Assembly: GCA_900469955.1 (NCBI GenBank)
Contig: UBYX01000004.1
Location: 1-64,000, forward strand
Direction of reading: 5' to 3'
DNA from: Hyphomicrobiales bacterium
Lineage (GTDB): Bacteria > Pseudomonadota > Alphaproteobacteria > Rhizobiales > Rhizobiaceae
DNA length: 64,000 nt
A program made the position numbers and the translations under genes. The number at the start of each line of letters is the position of its first letter. Position 1 is the stretch's first letter. A model generated the notes under the pieces. It saw nothing but the letters and a program-made list of their open reading frames with translations, had not been told where the DNA came from and did no database searches. This document shows positions 9,263-17,743 of the stretch, piece by piece.

Positions 9263-10396
9263 ATGCCTAAGGAACTTGGCGTCGGCATCATGGGATGCGG
9301 CAATATTTCCACGACCTATTTCAAGCTGGCGCCCCTTTTCAAAGGCCTGAAAGTGCTGGCCTGCGCCGATCTCAACGAAGAGACGGCCGAGGCTCGAGCT
9401 GAGGAATATGGCGTCAAGGCGCAGTCGATCTCCGACCTGCTGGCCAACGACGAGCTGGACGTGATCGTCAACCTGACGATCCCGGCCGCGCATTTTTCCG
9501 TTTCCAAGGCGATCCTGGAAGCGGGAAAACACGTCTATTCCGAAAAGCCGCTGACGGTCACCCTGGAAGAAGGCAAGGCGCTTCAGGCGCTTGCCAAGGA
9601 AAAAGGCCTGTCGGTCGGCTGCGCCCCCGACACGTTCCTCGGCGGCTCGCATCAGCTTGCCCGTAAATATATCGACGAGGGCGGCGTCGGCCGCATCACG
9701 TCTGGCACCTGCCACGTGATGAGCCCCGGCATGGAGATGTGGCATCCCAATCCCGGCTTCTTTTTCCTTGAGGGCGGCGGGCCGATCCTCGACCTCGGGC
9801 CTTACTACATCGCCAACCTGATCAATCTGATCGGTCCGGTGAAGCGTGTGGGGGCGCTTACCTCCATGGCGAGCCCGACCCGTACCGTCACCAGCGAGCC
9901 GCTGAATGGTCAGGTGATCCCGGTTGAAACGCCGACAACGATCCACGCGCTCCTCGAATTCGTCAGCGGTGCCACGATCACGCTCTCGGCGAGTTGGGAT
10001 GTCTGGTCACACCGCCACGCCAACATGGAGCTCTACGGCACCGAAGGATCGATCTTCGTTCCCGATCCGAATTTCTTTGGCGGCGTCGTCGAGGCAAGCG
10101 GGCGCAATAAGGATATCCAGCCCCTGGAGGACTGGGACCATCCTTTCGGTATCCTGAACCAGGAAAGTCCACAGGGTCCGCGTGCGAATTATCGCACGGC
10201 CGGTCTTGCGGATATGGCGATCGCCATCATCGAAGGCCGCGATGCCCGCTGCTCGCTCGAGCGGACGCTGCATGGCATGGATGTGATGACGTCCATCCTG
10301 AAGTCTGGCGAGGAGGGCCGCTTCATCGAGCTGTCCACCACCTGCACCCAGCCGGCGGCTCTCGGCATCAACGAAGCACTGGCACTTCTGCGCTGA
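9263..10396 (+). CDS. Gfo/Idh/MocA-family oxidoreductase
   Basis: A 377-residue NAD(P)-dependent sugar dehydrogenase. The N-terminal Rossmann fold begins with GVGIMGCGNIS, and the family motif EKPLTVTLEEG contains the conserved Lys-Pro pair. The C-terminal half is the substrate-binding beta-sheet domain. The ATG at 9263 follows CGGAG and lies 23 bp after the isomerase stop; the frame is open earlier but only as a shadow of that gene. It probably oxidises or epimerises the monosaccharide released by the operon's glycosidases. Confidence 0.88.
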   Translation: MPKELGVGIMGCGNISTTYFKLAPLFKGLKVLACADLNEETAEARAEEYGVKAQSISDLLANDELDVIVNLTIPAAHFSVSKAILEAGKHVYSEKPLTVTLEEGKALQALAKEKGLSVGCAPDTFLGGSHQLARKYIDEGGVGRITSGTCHVMSPGMEMWHPNPGFFFLEGGGPILDLGPYYIANLINLIGPVKRVGALTSMASPTRTVTSEPLNGQVIPVETPTTIHALLEFVSGATITLSASWDVWSHRHANMELYGTEGSIFVPDPNFFGGVVEASGRNKDIQPLEDWDHPFGILNQESPQGPRANYRTAGLADMAIAIIEGRDARCSLERTLHGMDVMTSILKSGEEGRFIELSTTCTQPAALGINEALALLR

Positions 10397-10459
10397 TCCG
10401 CTATGTGTTTGACGCGGGCCGTTCGCGCCCGCGTCAATCCAAGACATGAGGAGGGCGTC

Positions 10460-11509
10460 ATGGCCTGGCAACCGGCGGAAGACCGCTATTCCAAGATGAA
10501 ATACAACCGCTGCGGCCGTTCGGGCCTGCAGCTGCCGGCGATCTCGCTCGGCCTCTGGCACAATTTCGGCGACGACACGCCGCATGAGCGGAAGGTGGCC
10601 ATCTGCCGCAAGGCCTTCGATCTCGGCATCACCCATTTCGATCTCGCCAACAACTATGGCCCGAAACCGGGGAGCGCCGAGACTGCCTTCGGGCAGATCC
10701 TGCGGGAGGACTTCAAGGGCTATCGCGACGAGCTGATCATTTCGTCCAAGGCCGGCTACAACATGTGGCCCGGCCCCTATGGCGAGTGGGGCAGCCGCAA
10801 ATATCTGATCGCCTCCTGCGATCAGAGCCTGAAGCGCATGGGCCTCGACTACGTCGACATCTTCTATTCGCACCGCTTCGACCCCGATACGCCACTCGAA
10901 GAAACCTGCGGCGCGCTCGATCACATCGTCCGGTCGGGCAGGGCGCTTTACGTCGGGATATCCTCCTACAATTCCAGGCGCACCCGCGAGGCGGTCGCGA
11001 TCCTGAAGGCGCTCGGCACTCCCGTGCTCATTCATCAGCCCAGCTATTCCATGATCAACCGCTGGGTCGAAGAAGACGGTCTTCTTGACGCGCTCGATGA
11101 GCTTGGGATCGGCTCGATCGTCTTCTCGCCGCTGGCGCAGGGCATGCTGACGTCCAAATATCTCGGTGGCATTCCAGACGACAGCCGGGCGGCCCAAGGC
11201 AAATCGCTCCGTTCGGAATTCCTGAGCGAAAAGAACGTCGCGAACTTGCGAGCCTTGAACGCAATCGCCGAAAAGCGTGGCCAGACGCTGGCGCAGATGG
11301 CGCTGGCCTGGGTGCTTCGCGGCGGACGGGTCACGACAGCGCTGATCGGTGCAAGCCGTCCGGAACAGGTGGAGGATTGCGTCAAGGCGCTGGAGCGACT
11401 CGATTTCACTCCTGAGGAACTGGCTGAAATCGACGTCCATGCCAAGGAAGCCGACATCAACCTCTGGGCGGCTTCGGCGGAGCGCCAGGGCCCATCCCGC
11501 AACAAGTGA
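10460..11509 (+). CDS. Aldo/keto reductase, glyceraldehyde-3-phosphate reductase (YghZ) type
   Basis: A 349-residue NADPH-dependent aldo/keto reductase. It has the catalytic Asp and Tyr of the family (FDLANNYG), the active-site Lys (ISSKAGY), and the MWPGPYGEWGSRKYL region characteristic of YghZ/Gpr-type enzymes that reduce L-glyceraldehyde 3-phosphate. The ATG at 10460 is preceded by GAGGAGGG. It belongs to the sugar operon, but its substrate there is unknown; detoxification of reactive aldehydes or sugar reduction are both possible. Confidence 0.87.
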   Translation: MAWQPAEDRYSKMKYNRCGRSGLQLPAISLGLWHNFGDDTPHERKVAICRKAFDLGITHFDLANNYGPKPGSAETAFGQILREDFKGYRDELIISSKAGYNMWPGPYGEWGSRKYLIASCDQSLKRMGLDYVDIFYSHRFDPDTPLEETCGALDHIVRSGRALYVGISSYNSRRTREAVAILKALGTPVLIHQPSYSMINRWVEEDGLLDALDELGIGSIVFSPLAQGMLTSKYLGGIPDDSRAAQGKSLRSEFLSEKNVANLRALNAIAEKRGQTLAQMALAWVLRGGRVTTALIGASRPEQVEDCVKALERLDFTPEELAEIDVHAKEADINLWAASAERQGPSRNK

Positions 11510-11518
11510 AGTGAAACC

Positions 11519-11545
11519 ATGCCCGGCGGCCTTCCCGCCGGGCAT
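11519..11545 (+). other. Intergenic hairpin before the GH43 gene
   Basis: A perfect 11-bp inverted repeat (11519-11529 with 11535-11545) with a 5-nt loop lies between the aldo/keto reductase and the xylosidase. It has no T-run. It includes an ATG at its base, and this is a reason to place the xylosidase start further downstream at 11570. Confidence 0.6.
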
Positions 11546-11569
11546 ACCCTTGTGTCGTTGGAAGAAGAC

Positions 11570-13177
11570 ATGATCCGCAATCCGATCCTGCCGGGTTTCA
11601 ATCCCGATCCGTCCATCTGCCGCGTCGGCGAGGACTATTATATCGCGACTTCGACGTTCGAGTGGTATCCGGGCGTGCAGATCCACCACTCGCGGGATCT
11701 GGTGAACTGGACGCTGGTGCGCCGGCCGCTGGAACGCGCGAGCCAGCTCGATATGCGCGGCAACCCTGACAGTTGCGGCATCTGGGCGCCATGTCTCTCC
11801 TATGCCGACGGCTTGTTCTGGCTGGTCTACACGGACGTCAAGCGGCTCGACGGAAACTTCAAGGACGCGCACAACTACATCGTGACTTCGCCTGTCATCG
11901 AGGGCGAGTGGTCCGATCCGGTTTATGTCAATTCCTCCGGTTTCGATCCCTCGCTCTTCCATGATGAGGACGGGCGCAAATGGTTCCTCAACATGCAGTG
12001 GAACCACCGCACCGAGAGCTATGGCGGGGCGCCCAAGCATCCCGCGTTCGACGGCATCCTGCTACAGGAGTGGGACCCGGCGACGAAGGCACTGAAAGGT
12101 CCGATCAAGAATATCTTCGCCGGCAGTCCGCTCGGCCTCGTCGAAGGCCCGCATCTCTTCAGGCGTAACGGCTGGTATTATCTGACGACCGCAGAGGGCG
12201 GCACGGGCTATACCCACGCCGTCACCATGGCGCGTTCCCGGACGATCGACGGGCCCTATGAGATGCATCCGCAAACTCATCTGATCACCTCGAAGGACCA
12301 CCCGAACGCCGCACTTCAGCGTGCCGGGCACGGGCAATATGTCGAGACGCCGGATGGTCAGGCCTATCACACCCATCTTTGCGGCCGCCCGCTTCCGCCG
12401 CAGCGGCGCTGCACACTCGGCCGGGAAACCGCGCTGCAGAAATGCATCTGGGAAGACGATTGGCTGTATCTGGCCCAGGGCGGGGTTGTGCCTGACGTCG
12501 ATGTTCCGGCCCCGACGGGTGCCGCGGCGGTCGAGAAGCCTCGCCGTATCGAGCGGAGCTTTGATGGCTCGACGCTGCCTTCCGAATTCCAATGGCTGCG
12601 AACGCCTCATTCGGAGCGGCTCTTCAGCCTGACCGAACGGCCGGGCCACCTGCGTCTCTTCGGGCGGGAAAGCATCGGTTCCTGGTTCGAACAGTCGCTC
12701 GTCGCGCGCCGGCAGGAGCATCATTCGTTCCGGGTGGAGACGGTGGTGGATTTCGCGCCCGAGACCTATCAGCAGGTTGCTGGCGTGACGCATTACTATA
12801 ATCGCCACAAGTTCCACGCAGTCGTCGTGACGCTTCACGAGAAACTCGGCCGCGTGGTGACGATCTTCTCCTGCCCAGGCGATTATCCGAACAGCCGGAT
12901 GACTTTCCCGGTGGAGAGCGGGTTTGGCGTTCCGGAGGGCCCTGTGCATCTCGCCATGGAAATCCGCGACAACGACCTGCGGTTCTTCTGGCGCGGCACC
13001 GTTTCGGCAGAGTGGCGCGCGCTTGGTCCGGTGCTGGACGCCGGAGTCGTCTCGGACGAAGGCGGGCGCGGGGAGCATGGTTCCTTTACAGGCGCATTCG
13101 CCGGCATCTTCGCCTTCGACACCTCCGGGCGGGCGAAGTACGCCGATTTCAACAATTTCGTTTATGAGGTGCTTTAG
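11570..13177 (+). CDS. Glycoside hydrolase family 43 beta-xylosidase (XynB type)
   Basis: A 535-residue GH43 enzyme, the usual length for XynB-type beta-xylosidases. The N-terminal five-bladed propeller starts with RNPILPGFNPDPSICR, where the first Asp-containing NPDPS motif supplies the catalytic base. The C-terminal part is the beta-sandwich domain (DUF1349-like) of this subfamily. No signal peptide is seen, so it cleaves non-reducing xylose or arabinose from imported oligosaccharides. The ATG at 11570 follows GGAAGAAG and lies beyond the hairpin. It is the last gene of the sugar operon. Confidence 0.9.
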   Translation: MIRNPILPGFNPDPSICRVGEDYYIATSTFEWYPGVQIHHSRDLVNWTLVRRPLERASQLDMRGNPDSCGIWAPCLSYADGLFWLVYTDVKRLDGNFKDAHNYIVTSPVIEGEWSDPVYVNSSGFDPSLFHDEDGRKWFLNMQWNHRTESYGGAPKHPAFDGILLQEWDPATKALKGPIKNIFAGSPLGLVEGPHLFRRNGWYYLTTAEGGTGYTHAVTMARSRTIDGPYEMHPQTHLITSKDHPNAALQRAGHGQYVETPDGQAYHTHLCGRPLPPQRRCTLGRETALQKCIWEDDWLYLAQGGVVPDVDVPAPTGAAAVEKPRRIERSFDGSTLPSEFQWLRTPHSERLFSLTERPGHLRLFGRESIGSWFEQSLVARRQEHHSFRVETVVDFAPETYQQVAGVTHYYNRHKFHAVVVTLHEKLGRVVTIFSCPGDYPNSRMTFPVESGFGVPEGPVHLAMEIRDNDLRFFWRGTVSAEWRALGPVLDAGVVSDEGGRGEHGSFTGAFAGIFAFDTSGRAKYADFNNFVYEVL

Positions 13178-13224
13178 GTTTCGCCTCAAGCAGCGGACAG
13201 CCGATCATGGGTCATAGGTTTGCG

Positions 13225-13776
13225 TTACGGCAGGTGCTTGATCAGCACGACCATATCGGCATAGCCGGCCCTGACGGGTTTGCTGAACATTTTGGTTCCC
13301 AGCACTGAAAATCCCCATTTCAAATAAGCAGCCTTCGCGTGATCTGCTGATGCCATGACATCAAGCCAGATGTGGCCCAATCCCCTTTCCCTCGCCTCGG
13401 TAACGGCTGCTTCCAGAAGCTGCCTGCCTAATCCAGAACCTTGAACTTGGGGCAGGAGGTAGATTCTCGGAATCTCGGAACCATTGGATTCGTGGCTGAT
13501 CGGGTTCGGCGAACCGATGATCATCGACAAAAAGCCGACGATAGATCCCTCCATCTGTGCTACCCACAGTTCCGTATCCGCTCGCGCTAGAAATTCCTCA
13601 AAGGCTTGGCTGCCAAACGTGGCGAGATGTTCCGCAAACTGGGAGCCGTTGTCCCACAGATAGCTGTAGCTGGCGGCATAGGCTGCAGGTCCGATGACGG
13701 CCAAAGCGTCCACATCAGCGGCGGATGCCTTTCGAATGGCTGACAGGGAGCGCGCTACGTTTTCGGACATCGTCAT
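13225..13776 (-). CDS. GNAT-family N-acetyltransferase
   Basis: A 183-residue acetyltransferase. The acetyl-CoA pyrophosphate-binding motif is PQVQGSGLGRQLLEAA, followed by the family's C-terminal strand (AKAAYLKWGFSVLGTKMF). The substrate is unknown. It converges with the GH43 gene 47 bp away and is followed upstream by the znuA terminator, so it is probably expressed alone. ATGs at 13776 and 13770 are both possible and the ribosome site is weak. Confidence 0.8.
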   Translation of the reverse strand: MTMSENVARSLSAIRKASAADVDALAVIGPAAYAASYSYLWDNGSQFAEHLATFGSQAFEEFLARADTELWVAQMEGSIVGFLSMIIGSPNPISHESNGSEIPRIYLLPQVQGSGLGRQLLEAAVTEARERGLGHIWLDVMASADHAKAAYLKWGFSVLGTKMFSKPVRAGYADMVVLIKHLP

Positions 13777-13841
13777 TTTTCAGCAGGTCTCTGTTGGTCG
13801 GAGTTTCAGGCGCGTCCATTGCGACCTGACGATGCGTCGAT

Positions 13842-13886
13842 AAAAAACGTCGGCCTGCGGATGCTGCCTTCAAGCGTCCGCAGGCC
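13842..13886 (-). terminator. Rho-independent terminator of znuA
   Basis: Read on the minus strand, a 10-bp stem (13877-13886 with 13852-13861) with a 15-nt loop is followed by GACG and six T. It lies 50 bp after the znuA stop codon. Confidence 0.7.
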
Positions 13887-13935
13887 TGGCATGGATCGCC
13901 GCTATGCGGTCGGCGGTCCAAGCGTCTTTTAGCCG

Positions 13936-14928
13936 TTACGTTCCCTGTGACAGGCAGTTCTTCATGGAACTCGCAAGCCCGCGCATCAGCTCGAAATAAA
14001 GGCTCGGCCCTTCCTTCAGCGTGGCGGCTTCCGGATCGAGCGTAGCTGAACGGGCCGGCGTTCCTTCCGTCACCACCGCCACGAGCTTGGGTTCAAACTG
14101 CGGCTCGGCGAAGACGCAGGTCGCGCCGAGTTCGGTGACTTTCTTGTGGATCTCGCCGATGCGCTCCGCACCCGGGATCGTTTCGGGGCTTACCGTGATG
14201 GAACCGGCGACGGCTACGCCGTAACGATGTTCGAAATACTGATAGGCATCATGGAAAACGACGAATGGTTTGTCCTTTACGGGCGCAAGCGTCGTCTTCA
14301 ATTCCGCATCCAGCGCGTCCAGGTCCTTCATCAGAGCGGCACCGTTGGCCTGGTAGGTCGCGGCATTGGCCGGGTCTGCGGAAACCAGCACTTTGGCGAT
14401 CTCGGCAGCCATCGCCTTGGCATTCATCGGATCAAGCCACAAATGGGTGTCGAATCCTTCGTGGTCATGATCCTCATGACCTGCCTCGTGGCCGTCGCCG
14501 TCGTGATCCGCGTGCCCCTCGGCGGCGTGCCCGTGCTCCTCAGCCTCATCTCCGTCATCGTGGGGTTCGAAAGCACCACCCTCGCGAAACGGCAGCTTTT
14601 CAAGTCCCGGCGCATCTTCCAAGGTGGCGACCTTGGCCTTCGACGCCAGAGCCTCGAGGGGCTTTTCCATAAAAGCCTCCATGCCGTGACCGACCCAGAA
14701 CACGAGGTCGGCATTCTCCAGCGTCCGCGCATTGGATGGCTTCATGGTAAAGGTATGGGGGGAGGCCGCGCCTTCCACGATCAGCTTCGGTTCCCCGACG
14801 CCCTTCATGATGGATGCCACGAGAGAGTGGATGGGCTTGATGGAAACCACGACATCCGGCGCGGCAAAGGCGCTTGGTGCATTCACCAGAGCAGCGGAAG
14901 ACAGAAGAAGGGCGGCAGCAAATTTCAT
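13936..14928 (-). CDS. znuA: Zinc ABC transporter periplasmic binding protein ZnuA
   Basis: A 330-residue zinc-binding protein. A signal peptide ends near residue 22 (SAFA before APDVV). Metal ligands fit the family: H58 in SPHTF, H162 in THLWLDP, and His in VFHDAYQYFEHRYG. Between them lies a His/Asp-rich loop at about residues 123-158, typical of ZnuA and thought to collect zinc. It is divergent from znuC with Zur-like palindromes between them. Confidence 0.95.
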   Translation of the reverse strand: MKFAAALLLSSAALVNAPSAFAAPDVVVSIKPIHSLVASIMKGVGEPKLIVEGAASPHTFTMKPSNARTLENADLVFWVGHGMEAFMEKPLEALASKAKVATLEDAPGLEKLPFREGGAFEPHDDGDEAEEHGHAAEGHADHDGDGHEAGHEDHDHEGFDTHLWLDPMNAKAMAAEIAKVLVSADPANAATYQANGAALMKDLDALDAELKTTLAPVKDKPFVVFHDAYQYFEHRYGVAVAGSITVSPETIPGAERIGEIHKKVTELGATCVFAEPQFEPKLVAVVTEGTPARSATLDPEAATLKEGPSLYFELMRGLASSMKNCLSQGT

Positions 14929-14951
14929 GACATGGCTTCCTTGTTTTGATG

Positions 14952-14966
14952 TGTAATGTTATTACA
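14952..14966. promoter_or_regulatory. Zur-box-like palindrome (znuA side)
   Basis: TGTAAT and ATTACA form a perfect inverted repeat around a 3-nt centre, 24 bp upstream of the znuA start. Fur-family Zur proteins of rhizobia bind AT-rich palindromes of this kind between znuA and znuC; a zur gene lies in this locus. Confidence 0.55.
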
Positions 14967-14973
14967 TCAATTG

Positions 14974-14988
14974 CGTTATGCTATAACG
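14974..14988. promoter_or_regulatory. Zur-box-like palindrome (znuC side)
   Basis: CGTTAT and ATAACG form a perfect inverted repeat around GCT, close to the GTTAT-N-ATAAC core of known Zur boxes. It is 38 bp upstream of the znuC start, so Zur bound here could shut both divergent genes when zinc is plentiful. Confidence 0.65.
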
Positions 14989-15026
14989 TGTGCCATGAGG
15001 GCTGACAACAGGATTTTTGGAAAAAC

Positions 15027-15959
15027 ATGCTGATGACCGATCGGGCCCTGGGCGCCCAATCCGAGAACCGGCTCGTATCGCTGGCGAATGCCGGGCTTCT
15101 GCGCGATGGCCGCTGGCTGGTCCGCGGCGTCGACTTCTCGATCCGCCGCGGCGAGGTGGTGACGCTGATAGGACCGAACGGCGCCGGCAAATCGACGACG
15201 GCAAAGCTGGCGATCGGCGTGCTTCGGCCCAACGAAGGTGCCGTGGAGCGAATGCAGGGCCTGCGGATCGGTTACGTGCCACAGAAACTGGCGATCGACT
15301 GGACCATGCCGCTTTCGGTGCGTCGCCTGATGCGGCTGACCGGCCCGCTTTCGGACGCCGAGTTGGCTGGTGCGCTGGCGGCGACGGGGATTCCTCATCT
15401 GGTCGATGCCGAGGTCCGTCATCTTTCGGGAGGCGAGTTCCAGCGGGCACTCCTTGCCCGTGCCATCGCCCGGAAGCCCGATCTCATGGTGCTGGACGAA
15501 CCGGTGCAGGGCGTCGACTTTGCCGGCGAAAGCGCTCTCTATGAACTGATCCGCGAAATCCGCAATTCGACCGGCTGCGGCATCCTGATGATCTCCCACG
15601 ACCTCCATATGGTCATGGCCGGTACGGACACGGTGATCTGCCTGAACGGCCACGTCTGCTGCCGCGGAACGCCTGAAGTCGTCAGCCAGAGCGCCGACTA
15701 TCTGAAGCTCTTCGGCGGTCATTCCCGCTCGTTGGCGGTCTATAGTCATCATCACGACCATACTCATCTGCCTGATGGCCGCGTGCTGCACGGGGACGGC
15801 TCGATCACCGATCATTGCCATCCAGACGACGGGCATCACCACCACGAGGTTCACGACCACCCTCACGACCATACCCACGATCACCATCAACACGGCCATG
15901 CCGGGCATGACCACGCCCATCATGCACCCGCCGCAGACAGGGGGAACGATCGTGCTTGA
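15027..15959 (+). CDS. znuC: Zinc ABC transporter ATPase ZnuC with His-rich tail
   Basis: A 310-residue ATPase for zinc uptake, with Walker A (GPNGAGKST, 49-57), signature (LSGGE, 133-137) and Walker B (LMVLDEP). After the ATPase domain comes an unusual C-terminal extension (about residues 239-299) packed with His, Asp and Cys, which could bind zinc in the cytoplasm. The ATG at 15027 has a second ATG two codons later. It overlaps znuB by 8 bp and heads the znuC-znuB-zur operon. Confidence 0.93.
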   Translation: MLMTDRALGAQSENRLVSLANAGLLRDGRWLVRGVDFSIRRGEVVTLIGPNGAGKSTTAKLAIGVLRPNEGAVERMQGLRIGYVPQKLAIDWTMPLSVRRLMRLTGPLSDAELAGALAATGIPHLVDAEVRHLSGGEFQRALLARAIARKPDLMVLDEPVQGVDFAGESALYELIREIRNSTGCGILMISHDLHMVMAGTDTVICLNGHVCCRGTPEVVSQSADYLKLFGGHSRSLAVYSHHHDHTHLPDGRVLHGDGSITDHCHPDDGHHHHEVHDHPHDHTHDHHQHGHAGHDHAHHAPAADRGNDRA

Positions 15960-16776
15960 CGATTTCTTCACCCGCGCTCTGGTGGCGGGCATCGGTGTGG
16001 CGCTGACCGCGGGACCGCTTGGGTGTTTCGTCGTCTGGCGGCGGATGGCCTATTTCGGCGACACCATGGCCCATTCGGCGCTGCTGGGTGTCGCACTGTC
16101 GCTTTTCTTCCAGATCAACCTGCTCGTCACTGTGTTCGGCGTAGCGGTTGCGGTTTCCCTGCTGCTTCTCATGCTGCAGCGGCGCCAGTCGCTCTCGGCC
16201 GATGCGCTTCTCGGCATCCTTTCCCATTCGGCTCTCGCGATCGGCCTCGTGCTCGTCGCCTTCATGACCTGGGTCCGGATCGATCTCATCGCCTTTCTGT
16301 TCGGCGATATCCTGGCGGTGACACCGGGCGACATCGGGCTGATCTGGGGCGGCGGCGTGCTGGTGCTCGCAGCGCTCGTCTTTCTCTGGCGTCCGCTGAT
16401 CGCTTCGACGGTCAGCGAGGATGTCGCGGAGGCTGAAGGCATGAAGCCGGCGCGGGCGCGCCTCTTCTTCATGCTTCTCATGGCGCTGGTTATTGCGATT
16501 GCCATGAAGATCGTCGGCATCATGCTGATCACCTCGCTTCTGATCATTCCGGCGGCGACGGCACGGCGGTTTTCATCCAGTCCGGAAGTGATGGCGGTGC
16601 TGGCGTCGCTGATCGGCGCCCTGGCCGTGATCGGCGGATTGTTCGGCTCGCTGCATTACGATACGCCGTCAGGGCCTTCCATCGTGGTTGCGGCACTCCT
16701 ACTTTTCATTCTAAGCCTTTTCCCGGCCCTGGGGAAAAACACGGCCGAGAAGGCCGGTAACCAAGGAGTGCGATGA
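15952..16776 (+). CDS. znuB: Zinc ABC transporter permease ZnuB
   Basis: A 274-residue membrane permease of the ABC-3 family with about eight hydrophobic segments (for example AYFGDTMAHSALLGVALSL near the N-terminus). I chose the GTG at 15952, preceded by AGGGGGA, because the frame's earlier ATG lies inside the His-rich tail of znuC. It overlaps znuC at its start and zur by 4 bp at its end, so the three genes are translationally coupled. Confidence 0.92.
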   Translation: MLDDFFTRALVAGIGVALTAGPLGCFVVWRRMAYFGDTMAHSALLGVALSLFFQINLLVTVFGVAVAVSLLLLMLQRRQSLSADALLGILSHSALAIGLVLVAFMTWVRIDLIAFLFGDILAVTPGDIGLIWGGGVLVLAALVFLWRPLIASTVSEDVAEAEGMKPARARLFFMLLMALVIAIAMKIVGIMLITSLLIIPAATARRFSSSPEVMAVLASLIGALAVIGGLFGSLHYDTPSGPSIVVAALLLFILSLFPALGKNTAEKAGNQGVR

Positions 16777-17198
16777 TGAACGCACCAGTATCCGCCCCGG
16801 CATTGACCAAGAACCAGTCGCTCGTCTTCGACGTGCTGACCCGCTCCGATGCGCCGATGAGCGCCTATACCATCCTCGACAAGCTGCGCGACAACGGTTT
16901 TCGCGCGCCGCTACAGGTCTATCGGGCGCTGGACAAGCTTCTGGAGTTCGGCATGGTGCATCGGCTGGAAAGCCTGAACGCCTTCGTCGCCTGCGCCCAT
17001 CGGGAAAGCGAATGCTGCGGGCATGGCCACGGCCATGGCTCGGTTGCCTTCGCAATCTGCGAGAGCTGCGGGCATGTCTCGGAATTCCACGACCATGAGG
17101 TCGATCATCGCCTCAGCGACTGGGCGAAACACAAGGGCTTCAAGCCGGCCAAGACGACGATCGAGATCCGGGGGCTGTGCAGCGTCTGCGCTGCCTAG
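16773..17198 (+). CDS. zur: Zinc uptake regulator Zur (Fur family)
   Basis: A 141-residue Fur-family repressor. The N-terminal winged helix (LTKNQSLVFDVLTRSDAPMSAYTILDKL) is followed by the metal-binding dimerisation domain, with a His-rich stretch (CCGHGHGHG), CESCGH and a C-terminal CSVC that form the structural zinc site. It is the third gene of the znuCB-zur operon and should close a negative feedback loop through the palindromes before znuA/znuC. Its 3' end overlaps the convergent gene at 17195 by 4 bp. Confidence 0.93.
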   Translation: MMNAPVSAPALTKNQSLVFDVLTRSDAPMSAYTILDKLRDNGFRAPLQVYRALDKLLEFGMVHRLESLNAFVACAHRESECCGHGHGHGSVAFAICESCGHVSEFHDHEVDHRLSDWAKHKGFKPAKTTIEIRGLCSVCAA

Positions 17199-17722
17199 AG
17201 CTGACGCAGGTCCCGGGCGAACCGTTTCCAGTTCTCGATGTAACGAAGGGCGGATTGCTTCAGCTTCTCGACCGCCTCGTCGTCCAGCGTCCGGATGACC
17301 TTCGCCGGCGAGCCGACGATGAGCGAGTTGTCGGGGAATTCCTTGCCTTCGGTGATGAGCGCGTTGGCGCCGATCAGGCAGTTCCTGCCGATCCTGGCGC
17401 CGTTCAGGATCGTCGCACCCATGCCGACCAGCGAGTTTTCGCCGATGATGCAGCCGTGGATGATCGCGTGGTGGCCGATGGTGCAGCCTTCACCGATCCT
17501 CACCGGATAACGCGGGTCAGTGTGGATCATCACACCTTCCTGAATGTTCGATCCTGCGCCCACCACAATCGGCTCGTTGTCGCCGCGCAGCACCGAGCCG
17601 AACCAGATGCCGACATCTTCGCCAAGTTCCACCTTTCCGATCACGGTCGCATCCGGAGCGACCCAGAAGCGATCCGGGGCAGGGGTCTTGGGTTGGAATT
17701 CTCCAAGCGCGTAAAGCGGCAT
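17195..17722 (-). CDS. Gamma-carbonic anhydrase-like hexapeptide-repeat protein
   Basis: A 175-residue left-handed beta-helix protein with hexapeptide repeats. Candidate zinc-binding histidines lie in VMIHTD and CTIGHHAIIHGC. Family members (YrdA/PaaY type) are trimeric metalloproteins, some with carbonic anhydrase or thioesterase activity. It follows the FAH-family gene by 21 bp on the same strand and is probably co-transcribed. Confidence 0.87.
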   Translation of the reverse strand: MPLYALGEFQPKTPAPDRFWVAPDATVIGKVELGEDVGIWFGSVLRGDNEPIVVGAGSNIQEGVMIHTDPRYPVRIGEGCTIGHHAIIHGCIIGENSLVGMGATILNGARIGRNCLIGANALITEGKEFPDNSLIVGSPAKVIRTLDDEAVEKLKQSALRYIENWKRFARDLRQL

Positions 17723-17743
17723 CTTTCTCCTCCCGTGGCTTGC

